A DNA stretch of 14,735 bases from Chloroflexota bacterium (GTDB taxonomy: Bacteria; Chloroflexota; Limnocylindria; Limnocylindrales; CSP1-4): positions 1 through 14,735 of the forward strand of contig JAKAHL010000018.1 of NCBI GenBank assembly GCA_021815005.1. Reading direction: 5' to 3'. Shown in pieces: positions 1 to 8,704 of this stretch (the stretch's first letter is position 1; each line of letters begins with the position of its first letter). The notes below the pieces were generated by a model that was not told the origin of the DNA, searched no databases, and saw only the letters and a program-made list of their open reading frames with translations. Position numbers and translations under genes: made by a program.

Positions 1-71
1 GCCCGGCGGGCGGCTCGCCAGCGCGCGCGGCCGTGCGGCTCGCCCGCCACGCGGGCGGCGGGCGGCCGTAT

Positions 72-88
72 CGGCGGGAGACCCGCCG
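72..88 (-). terminator. possible terminator hairpin downstream of the nucleoside phosphorylase
   Basis: The arms 72-78 and 82-88 pair perfectly (7 bp, all G/C) around a 3-nt loop. The hairpin lies about 40 nt beyond the stop codon of the minus-strand phosphorylase. There is no T-run after the stem, so termination is only a guess. Positions 1-128 otherwise hold no gene I can support. A minus-strand GTG at position 50 opens a frame that runs off the left edge, but the 16 codons visible give nothing recognisable. Confidence 0.3.
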
Positions 89-128
89 GGGCGTCGGGCG
101 AACTAGAGCCGGTCGGGCCCGGGCGAGG

Positions 129-902
129 CTAGCCCCGGCCGAGCCGGGCCGCCGCCTTGAGCGCCGCGCCGATCGTGAGGTCCACGCGCCGGACCACCTC
201 GTCCTCCGGCGGGCGGTACCACGGCTCGCCATCGACCCGAGTGGCGTTGGGGTCGTCCGGGTCCACGATGACGTCGGAGACCGTGAGGATCGTCCCGGCG
301 CGGACGGGCCGGCCCTTGGCTCGCTCGCGCATTGCGATCAGGAACAGCGCCGCGCTCTCCATCTCGACGCCCATGTAGCCGCGCCGTCCCCAGCGGACCG
401 AGCCCACGGGGTGCGGGTCGTAGAACACGTCGGAGGTGATGATCGGCCCGACGTGCGTGACCAGGCCCTCGGCGATCGCCGCCGCCTCGAGCGCCCTGAC
501 CACCTCGTAGTCGGCCGTCGGGGCCGAGGGCTCGCCCCCGCCCAGCACGGCGCCCATGCCCGTCGCCGGGGCGGCCGCCATGGCCACCAGCGCGTCGCCG
601 ATGTCCAGCCTGCCGAAGCCGCCGGTTGTGCCGACGCGGATGAAGGTCGTCACGCCCAGCGTCAGCAGCTCCTCGACCACGATGGAGGTGGTCGGGGTGC
701 CCATCATCGTGGTCTGGACCGAGACCGGGACACCGTCCACGGTGCCGGTGTAGCCGAGCAGGCCGCGACGCTCGGAGACGAGGCGGGCCCGCTCGAGGCC
801 ACCGTCGAAGCGGGCGGCGATGCGGGTGGCGCGGAGCGGATCGCCCGGCAGGAGGACGACGGGGGCGAAGTCGCCCGGCTCGGCGGCGACGTGGATCGGC
901 AT
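129..902 (-). CDS. deoD: purine nucleoside phosphorylase, DeoD-type (PNP/UDP family)
   Basis: A cytoplasmic enzyme of 257 aa that splits a nucleoside with phosphate into free base and (deoxy)ribose-1-phosphate. The N-terminus has the DeoD layout: His4, then the phosphate-binding GDPLRA at 20-25 (Arg24). A second phosphate-site Arg lies in IRVGTTGG (88-95, Arg89). The substrate signature GVEMESAALF is at 178-187. The TVSD motif (207-210) supplies Asp210, which matches the base-protonating Asp of E. coli DeoD. Its length is slightly above the roughly 240 aa of E. coli DeoD; the extra residues are mostly in a Gly/Ala/Pro stretch at 113-129 and the 213-232 loop. The ATG at 902 has a GGAGG box 5 nt upstream. 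The gene diverges from the nucleoside importer operon, so it probably processes imported nucleosides. Uridine phosphorylase or a broad-specificity phosphorylase is possible from sequence alone, though the N-terminus favours DeoD. Confidence 0.9.
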   Translation of the reverse strand: MPIHVAAEPGDFAPVVLLPGDPLRATRIAARFDGGLERARLVSERRGLLGYTGTVDGVPVSVQTTMMGTPTTSIVVEELLTLGVTTFIRVGTTGGFGRLDIGDALVAMAAAPATGMGAVLGGGEPSAPTADYEVVRALEAAAIAEGLVTHVGPIITSDVFYDPHPVGSVRWGRRGYMGVEMESAALFLIAMRERAKGRPVRAGTILTVSDVIVDPDDPNATRVDGEPWYRPPEDEVVRRVDLTIGAALKAAARLGRG

Positions 903-907
903 CAGGA

Positions 908-912
908 CCTCC
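908..912 (-). promoter_or_regulatory. ribosome binding site of the nucleoside phosphorylase
   Basis: On the minus strand GGAGG stands 5 nt before the ATG at 902, which fixes that start codon. Confidence 0.8.
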
Positions 913-1034
913 AGTGGTGCGGACAGGCTGGTCGCGACGGGGCCCTGCGGCGGCCGCGCCCCGGCTCGGCCCAGTATGTGGTGTGGAGCGGGGAGGCGGC
1001 CACCGCCGCAAGCAGGCCACCGGCGGGCGCCTTC

Positions 1035-1056
1035 CCAGCGGGGGCCTTCCCGCTGG
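1035..1056. promoter_or_regulatory. 8-bp inverted repeat in the divergent promoter region
   Basis: The arms CCAGCGGG and CCCGCTGG pair perfectly around the 6-nt loop GGCCTT. It lies about 215 nt before the lipoprotein start and 133 nt before the phosphorylase start. It could be an operator for a dimeric regulator or an RNA hairpin in a leader on either strand. The sequence does not decide which. Confidence 0.4.
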
Positions 1057-1256
1057 CGCTGGGCGTCTCCGGGCAGGGCGCGCCGAGGCCCTCGGCCCGG
1101 CGGATGGCCCGGGGCTCCCGCGATCTCCCGTCGATTCGGCCTGTCGGGCCGGGTCCGGAGGGGCCACGGTTGACTAGATTCGGCACCCCGCTCGACGCGA
1201 TTCTCGCGTACATTAGCCGTCGGCCCGGCCCCGCAGCCGAGGGCGCCCGGGATCTT

Positions 1257-1264
1257 AGGAGGAG
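1257..1264 (+). promoter_or_regulatory. ribosome binding site selecting the TTG start of the BMP lipoprotein
   Basis: AGGAGGAG lies 6 nt before the TTG at 1271, a near-perfect Shine-Dalgarno sequence. It decides the start in favour of this TTG, and the protein then opens with a clean lipoprotein signal peptide. Confidence 0.9.
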
Positions 1265-1270
1265 ATTGCG

Positions 1271-2485
1271 TTGCAGTTTTCGAAGCGGCTGATCGCGCTC
1301 GGCGCGACGACAGCCATCGTCATCTCCGCGTGCAGCGGCTCGTCGGCCACGCCGGCGCCGAGCGCTGCCGCGTCCGCGGCCCCGTCCGCCGCCGCGGCTG
1401 CCAGCGCCGCCCCGAGCGCAGCGGCATCGGCCGCGGCGTCGGCCGCCAGCTCGGCGGCCCCGTCCGCTGCCGCGTCCCAGAACACCAACTGGGTTGCCTG
1501 CGTCGCGTTCGACACGGGCGGTCTTGGTGACAAGGGATTCAACGACCTCGCCAAGAAGGGCCTGGACGAGGCGGCGGCGCTGGGCATGACCACGCACTAC
1601 AGCGAGGCCAAGGGCTCGACCGACTACGCGGCCAACATCCAGCGCCTGCTCGACCAGGGCTGCCAGTCGATCATCGCGGTCGGCTTCAACCAGCAGCAGG
1701 CCGTCCAGACCGCCGCCCTGGCCAACACCAAGGTGGACTTCGGCCTGGTGGACGCCACGTGGGACCCGAGCGGCCCCGACGGCAAGATCGGCACCGCCGA
1801 CGACATCAAGCAGCCGGCCAACTTCACCGGTCTCGACTTCCAGATCGACCAGGCCGCGATGCTCGCGGGCTACCTCGTCGGCGGTTGGAGCAAGACCGGG
1901 ATCATGGGCACGTACGGCGGCCAGCAGTTCCCCGGCGTGACCCGGTTCATGGACGGCTACTACGCCGGCATCAAGTACTGGGACCAGGAGAAGAGCGCGA
2001 GCGTCAAGCTCCTGGGCTGGGACGCCTCGACCCAGACCGGCACCTTCGTGAACGGCGACAACCCGTGGGGCGACGCGGCCAAGGGCGAGTCGCTCGCCAG
2101 CGGCTTCGTGGACCAGGGCGCTGACGTGGTCGGCCCGGTCGCCGGCTCCACCGGCAACGGCTCGATCAAGTTCATGCAGTCCAAGGGCCTGTGGGCGATC
2201 GGCGTGGACACCGACCAGGCCGTCTCGCTGCCGCAGTACGCCAGCGCGATCCTGACCTCCGCGCAGAAGGTCATCGACAACGCCGTGCTCGACACGTTCA
2301 AGATGAACGCCAACGGCAACTCGGGCGGCGGCAACTACGAGGGCACCCTCGCCAACGGCGGCGTCACCCTCGCCCCGTTCCACAACTTCGACAGCCAGAT
2401 CTCGGCCGACCTCAAGGCTGGGATCGACGCCCTCAAGGCGAAGCTGATCGACGGCAGCGTCAAGGTCTCCGACTACCTCAAGTAG
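1271..2485 (+). CDS. BMP-family nucleoside-binding lipoprotein of an ABC importer
   Basis: Extracytoplasmic substrate-binding lipoprotein of 404 aa that would capture nucleosides and hand them to the permeases encoded downstream. Residues 1-20 are a type II signal peptide with charged Lys5-Arg6 and a hydrophobic core, ending in the lipobox I-S-A-C with lipidated Cys21. Residues 22-69 are a low-complexity Ala/Ser/Pro tether. The BMP/PnrA fold starts near 72. Its hallmark is DTGGLGDKGFND (81-92), and the conserved AAMLAGYLVGG (195-205) and AIGVDTDQ (309-316) follow. An acidic Gly-rich loop, DPSGPDGKIGTADD (165-178), looks like an insertion with calcium-loop character. The TTG start is fixed by a strong Shine-Dalgarno box. 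It is the first gene of the operon and is followed by a long hairpin, as expected when the binding protein must be made in excess. The family fits purine or general nucleosides; the exact ligand is not readable. Confidence 0.93.
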   Translation: MQFSKRLIALGATTAIVISACSGSSATPAPSAAASAAPSAAAAASAAPSAAASAAASAASSAAPSAAASQNTNWVACVAFDTGGLGDKGFNDLAKKGLDEAAALGMTTHYSEAKGSTDYAANIQRLLDQGCQSIIAVGFNQQQAVQTAALANTKVDFGLVDATWDPSGPDGKIGTADDIKQPANFTGLDFQIDQAAMLAGYLVGGWSKTGIMGTYGGQQFPGVTRFMDGYYAGIKYWDQEKSASVKLLGWDASTQTGTFVNGDNPWGDAAKGESLASGFVDQGADVVGPVAGSTGNGSIKFMQSKGLWAIGVDTDQAVSLPQYASAILTSAQKVIDNAVLDTFKMNANGNSGGGNYEGTLANGGVTLAPFHNFDSQISADLKAGIDALKAKLIDGSVKVSDYLK

Positions 2486-2516
2486 TCGAGTCGCGACGTC
2501 TGGTCTGACCAACCTG

Positions 2517-2552
2517 CCCGCCCGCCCCCGGGGTCGCCCGGGGGCGGGCGGG
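2517..2552 (+). terminator. perfect 16-bp intercistronic hairpin (attenuator or mRNA stabiliser)
   Basis: The arms 2517-2532 and 2537-2552 are perfect reverse complements, almost wholly G/C, with a 4-nt loop GTCG. The hairpin begins 31 nt after the lipoprotein stop and ends 23 nt before the ATPase start. No T-run follows, so full intrinsic termination is unlikely. Partial termination, or protection of the upstream message from 3' exonucleases, would give more binding protein than membrane components, as is usual for ABC importers. Confidence 0.75.
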
Positions 2553-2575
2553 TCGCATCCGAGGGTCGAACGCGC

Positions 2576-4077
<1,502 letters not shown>

Positions 4078-4081
<4 letters not shown>

Positions 4082-5280
4082 GCAGCCTGCGACGGCGGCT
4101 GAGGCCCGCCGTGATCCCGATCCTGGCGGTCATCTCGGCCTTCATCGTCGGTTCGGTGTTCCTGATCTTCACCGACATCCCGGCGCTGCAGCAGCTGTTC
4201 GGCGGCCAGCCCCTCGGCTTCCTCGGGACGGCCCTGGGCAACGTCGTCAAGGCCTACACCGCGCTGCTCACCGGCTCGCTCGGCGACCCGTCCCGCTACG
4301 CGGATGCGCTGCGGCTGGGGACGCCCGACGCGTGGGCCACGGCGGTGCGGCCGCTCAGCGAGACCCTGGTCGCGGCGACGCCGCTGATCTTCACCGGCCT
4401 CGCCATCGCCGTCTCGTTCCGCTCGGGCGTGTTCAACATCGGCGGCGATGGCCAGTTCGTGCTCGGCGCGCTCGGCGCGACCGCGACGGCGCTGCTCATG
4501 CGCGGCCTCCCGGCCCCGCTCATCCTGGTCGCGGCGCTGGCGGCGGGGATCGTGTTCGGCGCGGCGTGGGGCTTCATCCCCGGCTTCCTCAAGGCCCGGA
4601 CCGGGGCCCACGAGGTCATCACCACGATCATGCTCAACTACGTGGCGCTGCAGATCGTCCAGCTGTCGCTGCGGACGGACTTCATGCGGCCGCCCACCGG
4701 CTCGGAGCCGATCTCCAAGGTGATCGACTTCGTCCGCGTCCCGGCGCTGCTGCCGCTGCCCGGCCTCCGGCTCCACTGGGGGTTCGTGGTGGCCCTGGTC
4801 GTCGCCGCGCTGGTGTCCTACTTCATGTTCCGCACGACGAAGGGCTTCGAGCTCCGTACCGCGGGCCTCAACATGACGGCGGCGAGGTACGCCGGCATGA
4901 GCGCAGGCGGCTCGATCGTCCTGGCGATGGTCGTGTCGGGCGCCCTGGCCGGCCTCGGCGGCGCGTTCCAGGTGCTGGGCACCGTCACCCAGATGTCCAA
5001 CGACATCGACGCCGGCTACGGCTGGACCGCCATCGCGCTTGCCCTGCTGGGCGGCACGCGCCCCGGCGGCGTGGTCGTGGCCGCGCTGCTCTTCGGCGCG
5101 CTCAACAACGGGGGTCACGAGATGCAGATCGAGACGTCGATCCCGCTCGACCTGCTGGTGTTCATCCAGGCGCTCGTGATCATGTTCGTCGCCGCGCCGG
5201 ACCTGGTGCGCAAGATCTACCGGCTGAGGGCCAGGGGCACGGAGCCCGGCACGCCCGCCGAGGAAGGAGCCGCCGCATGA
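4078..5280 (+). CDS. nucleoside ABC transporter permease 1 (BPD_transp_2 family)
   Basis: Integral membrane permease (400 aa), one half of the importer's transmembrane channel. An N-terminal membrane segment (about 10-31) follows an Arg-rich start, then a long loop (32-90) precedes the permease core. Core motifs typical of BMP-linked permeases are visible: SGVFNIGGDGQFVLGALGA (116-134), EVITTIMLNYVA (179-190) and GLNMTAARYAGM (263-274), the last being the cytoplasmic coupling loop that contacts the ATPase. GYGWTAIALALLGG (313-326) follows, with a final segment near 355-373. The TTG start with GGGAGG 6 nt upstream overlaps the ATPase stop by 3 nt. The stop overlaps the ATG of permease 2 (ATGA). 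The two permeases should form a heterodimer. Confidence 0.93.
5264..5269 (+). promoter_or_regulatory. ribosome binding site of permease 2
   Basis: AAGGAG lies 7 nt before the ATG at 5277, within the last codons of permease 1. It fixes the permease 2 start, although its reading frame is open far upstream. Confidence 0.85.
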
Positions 5281-6593
5281 CGGCCGCGGCCGCGCCCGTC
5301 AACGTCGCCACGCCCGTCGCGAGCGAGGCCGAGCGCCGGGCCCACCGGAGTGCCCGCATCCGCGGGATCGTGATCGCCGCCCTGGGGGTCATCGCCTTCG
5401 GGCTGGCCGTCAACACCCTCGGCGGGGACGTCACGTTCAAGTTCTGGCTCCAGCAGCAGGGCAAGGCGTTCGCCCAGGTGGACACCAGTCCGGGCGAGCT
5501 GTGGATCCTGACGGGCCTCGCCACCGGGTTCACCGGCCTCTGGCAGCTCTGGCGGGGCGCCGCGGTCCGCTGGCGGCTGTGGCTGGTCCTGTGGCTGCCG
5601 TTCTGGGTGGTGGCCACCATGGGCACGCTGCTGGACCGCCAGACCGCCGTGCTCACCAACCTGTTCTCCAGCACCCTCGAGTACGCCTTCCCCATCTCGA
5701 TGGGGGCGTTCGCGGCGCTGATCAGCGAGCGGTCCGGCATGTTCGACATCGCCGTCGAGGGCCAGATGCTGGTGGGCGCCGCGGCGGCGTCGATCGCGGG
5801 CAGCATGGCGCTCCAGTGGCTGGGCCCGGACGCGGGTGCGATCGCGGGACCCGTCATCGGCCCCGCGGCGGCCGCGCTGTCCGGCATGGGCATCGGGCTG
5901 CTCATGGCGTGGCTGGCGATCCGGTACCACGTGGACCAGATCATCAGCGGGACGGTTGTCAACTTCGGCGCCCTGGGCCTCACGAACTTCCTCTACCTGC
6001 GGGTGCTGCAGACCTACACCGACTACAACACGCCGCCGACGATCGAGAAGATCCAGATCCCGCTGCTGGCGGACATCCCGGTCCTGGGGCCCATCTTCTT
6101 CCAGGGCACGCCGTACATGTACATCGGCTGGGTCGTGATGCTGGTGCTGACCTACTTCATCTTCCGGACGCGCTGGGGCCTCCGGCTCCGGGCGTCGGGC
6201 GAGTACCCGCAGGCGGCGGCCACGGTGGGCATCAACGTCATCCGCATCCGCTACCGGGCCATGATCCTCGCCGGCGCGATCGCCGGCTTCGCCGGCTCGT
6301 ACCTGTCCCTGCACTCGGCCGGCAGCTTCCAGATGAACATGTCGGCCGGCAAGGGCTGGATCGCGATCGCCGCCATGATCTTCGGCGCCTGGAACCCGAT
6401 CGGCGCATTCGGCGCTGCCCTGGTGTTCGGCTTCGCCGACGCCGCCCAGCAGCTCCTCTCGGAGCTCGGCGTGACCATCCCGCCGCAGTTCCTGGCCAGC
6501 GTGCCGTACCTGCTGACCGTCGTCGTGGTCGCCGGTGTCGTCGGCCGCGTGCGCGGACCGGCCCAGGCGGGGCAGCCGTACGAGCAGGGGTGA
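5277..6593 (+). CDS. nucleoside ABC transporter permease 2 with extended N-terminus
   Basis: Second membrane permease of the importer, 438 aa. The BPD_transp_2 core begins near 130. It carries SERSGMFDIAVEGQMLVGA (150-168), matching the family's RxGxxNIGxEG region but with Asp157 where Asn is usual. VDQIISGTVVNFGALGLTN (219-237) and the cytoplasmic coupling loop around SGEYPQAAATVGINV (307-321) follow. Family members are commonly about 300-320 aa. The extra roughly 130 N-terminal residues carry a basic stretch (20-29) and three hydrophobic segments (about 30-48, 75-92 and 100-116), so this protein probably has additional helices. The true start is the ATG at 5277, which overlaps the permease 1 stop and has AAGGAG 7 nt upstream. 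The open frame extending to 4332 is a shadow of permease 1. Confidence 0.92.
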   Translation: MTAAAAPVNVATPVASEAERRAHRSARIRGIVIAALGVIAFGLAVNTLGGDVTFKFWLQQQGKAFAQVDTSPGELWILTGLATGFTGLWQLWRGAAVRWRLWLVLWLPFWVVATMGTLLDRQTAVLTNLFSSTLEYAFPISMGAFAALISERSGMFDIAVEGQMLVGAAAASIAGSMALQWLGPDAGAIAGPVIGPAAAALSGMGIGLLMAWLAIRYHVDQIISGTVVNFGALGLTNFLYLRVLQTYTDYNTPPTIEKIQIPLLADIPVLGPIFFQGTPYMYIGWVVMLVLTYFIFRTRWGLRLRASGEYPQAAATVGINVIRIRYRAMILAGAIAGFAGSYLSLHSAGSFQMNMSAGKGWIAIAAMIFGAWNPIGAFGAALVFGFADAAQQLLSELGVTIPPQFLASVPYLLTVVVVAGVVGRVRGPAQAGQPYEQG

Positions 6594-6597
6594 GCCG

Positions 6598-7647
6598 GTG
6601 AGCGCCGGCGTCAACCTCGAAGACTGGGGACCCGTCCACGCGATCCCCACCTACCACAGGGTCAAGGCGGGCGAGCGCACCGCACCGGTCGGGACCCGGG
6701 AGCACCCGCTCCCGCTCATCATCGACAGCGATCCCGGCTTGGACGACGCGCTGGCCATCGGCCTGGCCTGCGCGTCGCCGGAGGTGCGGCTGCTGGCGGT
6801 GACGACCGTGGGCGGCAACGCCGACGTGGCCCGCTGCACCGAGAACGCCCTGCGCCTGCTCCACGCCTACGGCCGAGACGACGTGCCGGTTGCGGAGGGG
6901 GCGGCCGGGGCGCTGCTGGGCGACATCGTCCGGGCCACCGAGGTCCACGGCGTGTCCGGCGTGGGCAACACGCAGCTGCCGCCGGCGCCGACGGAGGCGC
7001 GCCCGGAGGGGGCCGTGGCGCTCATGGCCCGGCTGCTCGCCGAATCGCCGGAGCCCGTGGCGATCGCGCCGATCGGGCCGCTCACCAACATCGCGCTGCT
7101 GCTCAGGACCTACCCGCACCTCGCCCCGAAGATCGCCCACCTGTGCCTGATGGGCGGCTCGATCGGCGAGGGGAACACCACGGCCGCGGCCGAGTTCAAC
7201 GTCGTGGCGGATCCCGAGGCGGCCGACGCCGTCTTCCGGAGCGGCGTGCCGATCACCATGATCGGCCTCGACGTGACCCACCAGGCGCTCCTCGACCGGG
7301 CGGCCGCGCAGGCGCTGCGGGGCATCGGCAACGCGTCCGGCCGGATCGCCGCCGAGCTCACCGACTACGCGCTCGACCGGAACCTCGAGTGGTCCGGCGC
7401 CACGTCCACGGCGATCCACGACGCGGTGGCGATCGCGCACCTGATCGTGCCGGACCTGGTCGCGGTCGCCCGGTACCACGTCGCGGTCGACACGGGCCAC
7501 GGCCCGGCGCGGGGCCGGACGGTGTGCGACGGGCTGCCGTACCGGCTCCGGCGCCTGGGGCTGGTCCCCAACGCCGACGTGGGGATCGTGATCGACCGCG
7601 GCCGCTTCGAGCGGCTCCTGCTGGACGCGTACTCGAGGCTCCCGTGA
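6598..7647 (+). CDS. nucleoside hydrolase 1 (inosine-uridine preferring family)
   Basis: Cytoplasmic enzyme (349 aa) that hydrolyses the N-glycosidic bond of a nucleoside to base and ribose. The metal-binding DxDxxxDD motif is DSDPGLDD at 43-50. The substrate loop AEFN is at 198-201, and the His-Asp pair of the active site is His274-Asp275 in IHDAVA. The ribose- and metal-contact region LMGGS (184-188) is present. About 38 extra residues precede the fold and contain no signal peptide. I chose the GTG at 6598, with AGGGG 7 nt upstream, 4 nt after the permease 2 stop. A later start would leave no suitable codon near the fold. The importer context says it acts on nucleosides brought in by the ABC system; base preference cannot be read. 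It shares the fold with the next gene but the two differ throughout. Confidence 0.92.
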   Translation: MSAGVNLEDWGPVHAIPTYHRVKAGERTAPVGTREHPLPLIIDSDPGLDDALAIGLACASPEVRLLAVTTVGGNADVARCTENALRLLHAYGRDDVPVAEGAAGALLGDIVRATEVHGVSGVGNTQLPPAPTEARPEGAVALMARLLAESPEPVAIAPIGPLTNIALLLRTYPHLAPKIAHLCLMGGSIGEGNTTAAAEFNVVADPEAADAVFRSGVPITMIGLDVTHQALLDRAAAQALRGIGNASGRIAAELTDYALDRNLEWSGATSTAIHDAVAIAHLIVPDLVAVARYHVAVDTGHGPARGRTVCDGLPYRLRRLGLVPNADVGIVIDRGRFERLLLDAYSRLP

Positions 7648-8600
7648 CCCCTGACCCTGCCACCCGAACGCCCGTCATCATCGACTGCGACCCGGGCCAC
7701 GACGACGCCCTGGCGATTGCGCTGGCATTGGCGAGCCCGGAGGTCGAGGTGCTGGGCATCACCACGATCGGCGGGAACGCGCCGCTGGCAGCCACCACGC
7801 GCAACGCCGGGAGGGTCCTGGCGCTGCTCGGGCGGGCGGACGTGCCGGTCGCGGCAGGTCCGGCGCAGCCGCTCAACCGGCCCCTGGAGACGGCGCCCCA
7901 AGTGCACGGGGTGTCCGGCCTTGACGGCGCGGACCTGCCCGAGCCGCTGGCCGCGCCCCGCCCGGAGGGCGCGCTCGAGTTCCTCCGCCAGACGCTGCTC
8001 GCCGCGCCCGCGCCGGTGACGCTGGTGCCCACCGGACCGCTGACCAACATCGGCCTGCTGCTGAGGACGTACCCCGAGGTTGCCGCGAAGATCGGCCGGA
8101 TCTCGCTCATGGGCGGCGCGATGCGGGCCGGCAACTGGACGCCGGCGGCGGAGTTCAACATCTGGGTGGATCCCGAGGCGGCCCGGATCGTCTTCCGGAG
8201 CGGCCTGCCGATCACGATGTGCGGGCTCGAGGTGACGCACAAGGCGCTGTTCGGGTGGCCGGAGATCGCCCGCCTGGACGCGCTTGGCACGCGGATCGGC
8301 ACGGTGTTCGCGGACCTGCTGCGGTTCTTCGTCAAGTTCCACCTCGAGCGGTACGGCACCGCCGACACGCCGGTCCACGACGCCGTGGCGGTGGCCGCCG
8401 TCGCGCGGCCCGGGATGGTCGGCACGAGGCGCTACCACGTGGACGTGGAGGTCACCGGCGAGCTGACGCGCGGCCGGACCGTGGTGGACGACCGCGGCCA
8501 GAGCGGCACGGGGCTCGAGGCCAACGTGGACGTGGCGCTCGACATCGACCGCGCGGCCTTCGCGGACCTGCTGATCGGCGCGATCGCCAGCTACGGCTGA
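7644..8600 (+). CDS. nucleoside hydrolase 2 (inosine-uridine preferring family)
   Basis: Second nucleoside hydrolase (318 aa), of standard family length. The metal site is DCDPGHDD (14-21), the conserved TTIGGNA is at 40-46, AEFN at 169-172 and the active-site pair is His245-Asp246 in VHDAVAV. The central LMGGAMRAGNWTPAAEFNI region (155-173) closely follows bacterial ribonucleoside hydrolases. GTG at 7644 overlaps the TGA of hydrolase 1 (GTGA), with GAGG 5 nt upstream, so the pair is translationally coupled. Close motif parallels with hydrolase 1 suggest an old duplication followed by divergence, or assembly of two paralogues with different substrate ranges such as purine versus pyrimidine nucleosides. 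It is the last gene of the importer operon. Confidence 0.93.
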   Translation: MTPDPATRTPVIIDCDPGHDDALAIALALASPEVEVLGITTIGGNAPLAATTRNAGRVLALLGRADVPVAAGPAQPLNRPLETAPQVHGVSGLDGADLPEPLAAPRPEGALEFLRQTLLAAPAPVTLVPTGPLTNIGLLLRTYPEVAAKIGRISLMGGAMRAGNWTPAAEFNIWVDPEAARIVFRSGLPITMCGLEVTHKALFGWPEIARLDALGTRIGTVFADLLRFFVKFHLERYGTADTPVHDAVAVAAVARPGMVGTRRYHVDVEVTGELTRGRTVVDDRGQSGTGLEANVDVALDIDRAAFADLLIGAIASYG

Positions 8601-8632
8601 CGGCTCGCTGGCGCCGGACGAGGCTGGCGCGG

Positions 8633-8664
8633 CGCTGGGCCCGGCCGGGCGCCTCGATCCAGCG
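8633..8664. terminator. possible bidirectional terminator between convergent genes
   Basis: Between the convergent ends of hydrolase 2 (8600) and the GerMN lipoprotein gene (8705), CGCTGG at 8633-8638 pairs with CCAGCG at 8659-8664. The arms enclose a self-complementary GC-rich element at 8639-8650. No T-run is visible on either strand. The placement suits a shared terminator, but the structure is only moderately convincing. Confidence 0.3.
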
Positions 8665-8704
8665 TGGCCGGCGTGGCGCCTGGAGGCGGCGCGGCAGGTT
8701 CGGG

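Larger units (their letters stand above)
903..1270. other. divergent, structured intergenic region between phosphorylase and importer operon
   Basis: These 368 nt separate the divergent starts of the phosphorylase (minus) and the nucleoside-binding lipoprotein (plus) and must hold both promoters. I see no credible gene in them. Two strong hairpins are visible. One has an 8-bp stem (1035-1042 with 1049-1056, 6-nt loop). The other has a 6-bp stem (1082-1087 with 1091-1096, 3-nt loop). A partial direct repeat built on CCTTCCC appears at about 1030-1036 and 1045-1051. A TTGACT at 1170-1175 resembles a -35 box, but no -10 box sits at proper spacing. I could not match the region to a known riboswitch class. 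Confidence 0.5.

Noticed and set aside
1060..1165. Cobalamin-type riboswitch on the minus strand, suggested by a GCCCGGAGACGCCC stretch
   Set aside because: The conserved B12-box core and other required segments are absent, and a phosphorylase gene is not a usual target.
1165..1220. Promoter for the importer operon based on TTGACT at 1170-1175
   Set aside because: No -10 hexamer lies 15-19 nt downstream. The A/T-containing stretches TAGATT (1175) and TACATT (1209) are at wrong spacing.
1340..1480. Ala/Ser-rich repeat in the BMP lipoprotein as a tandem DNA repeat array
   Set aside because: It is low complexity with irregular SAAPSAAA-like units and no constant period, and is simply a flexible tether after the lipidated Cys.
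4332..5276. Upstream extension of the permease 2 frame across permease 1
   Set aside because: The extension translates to Arg/Pro/Gly-rich sequence with no membrane segments, and a good ribosome site with ATG exists at 5277.
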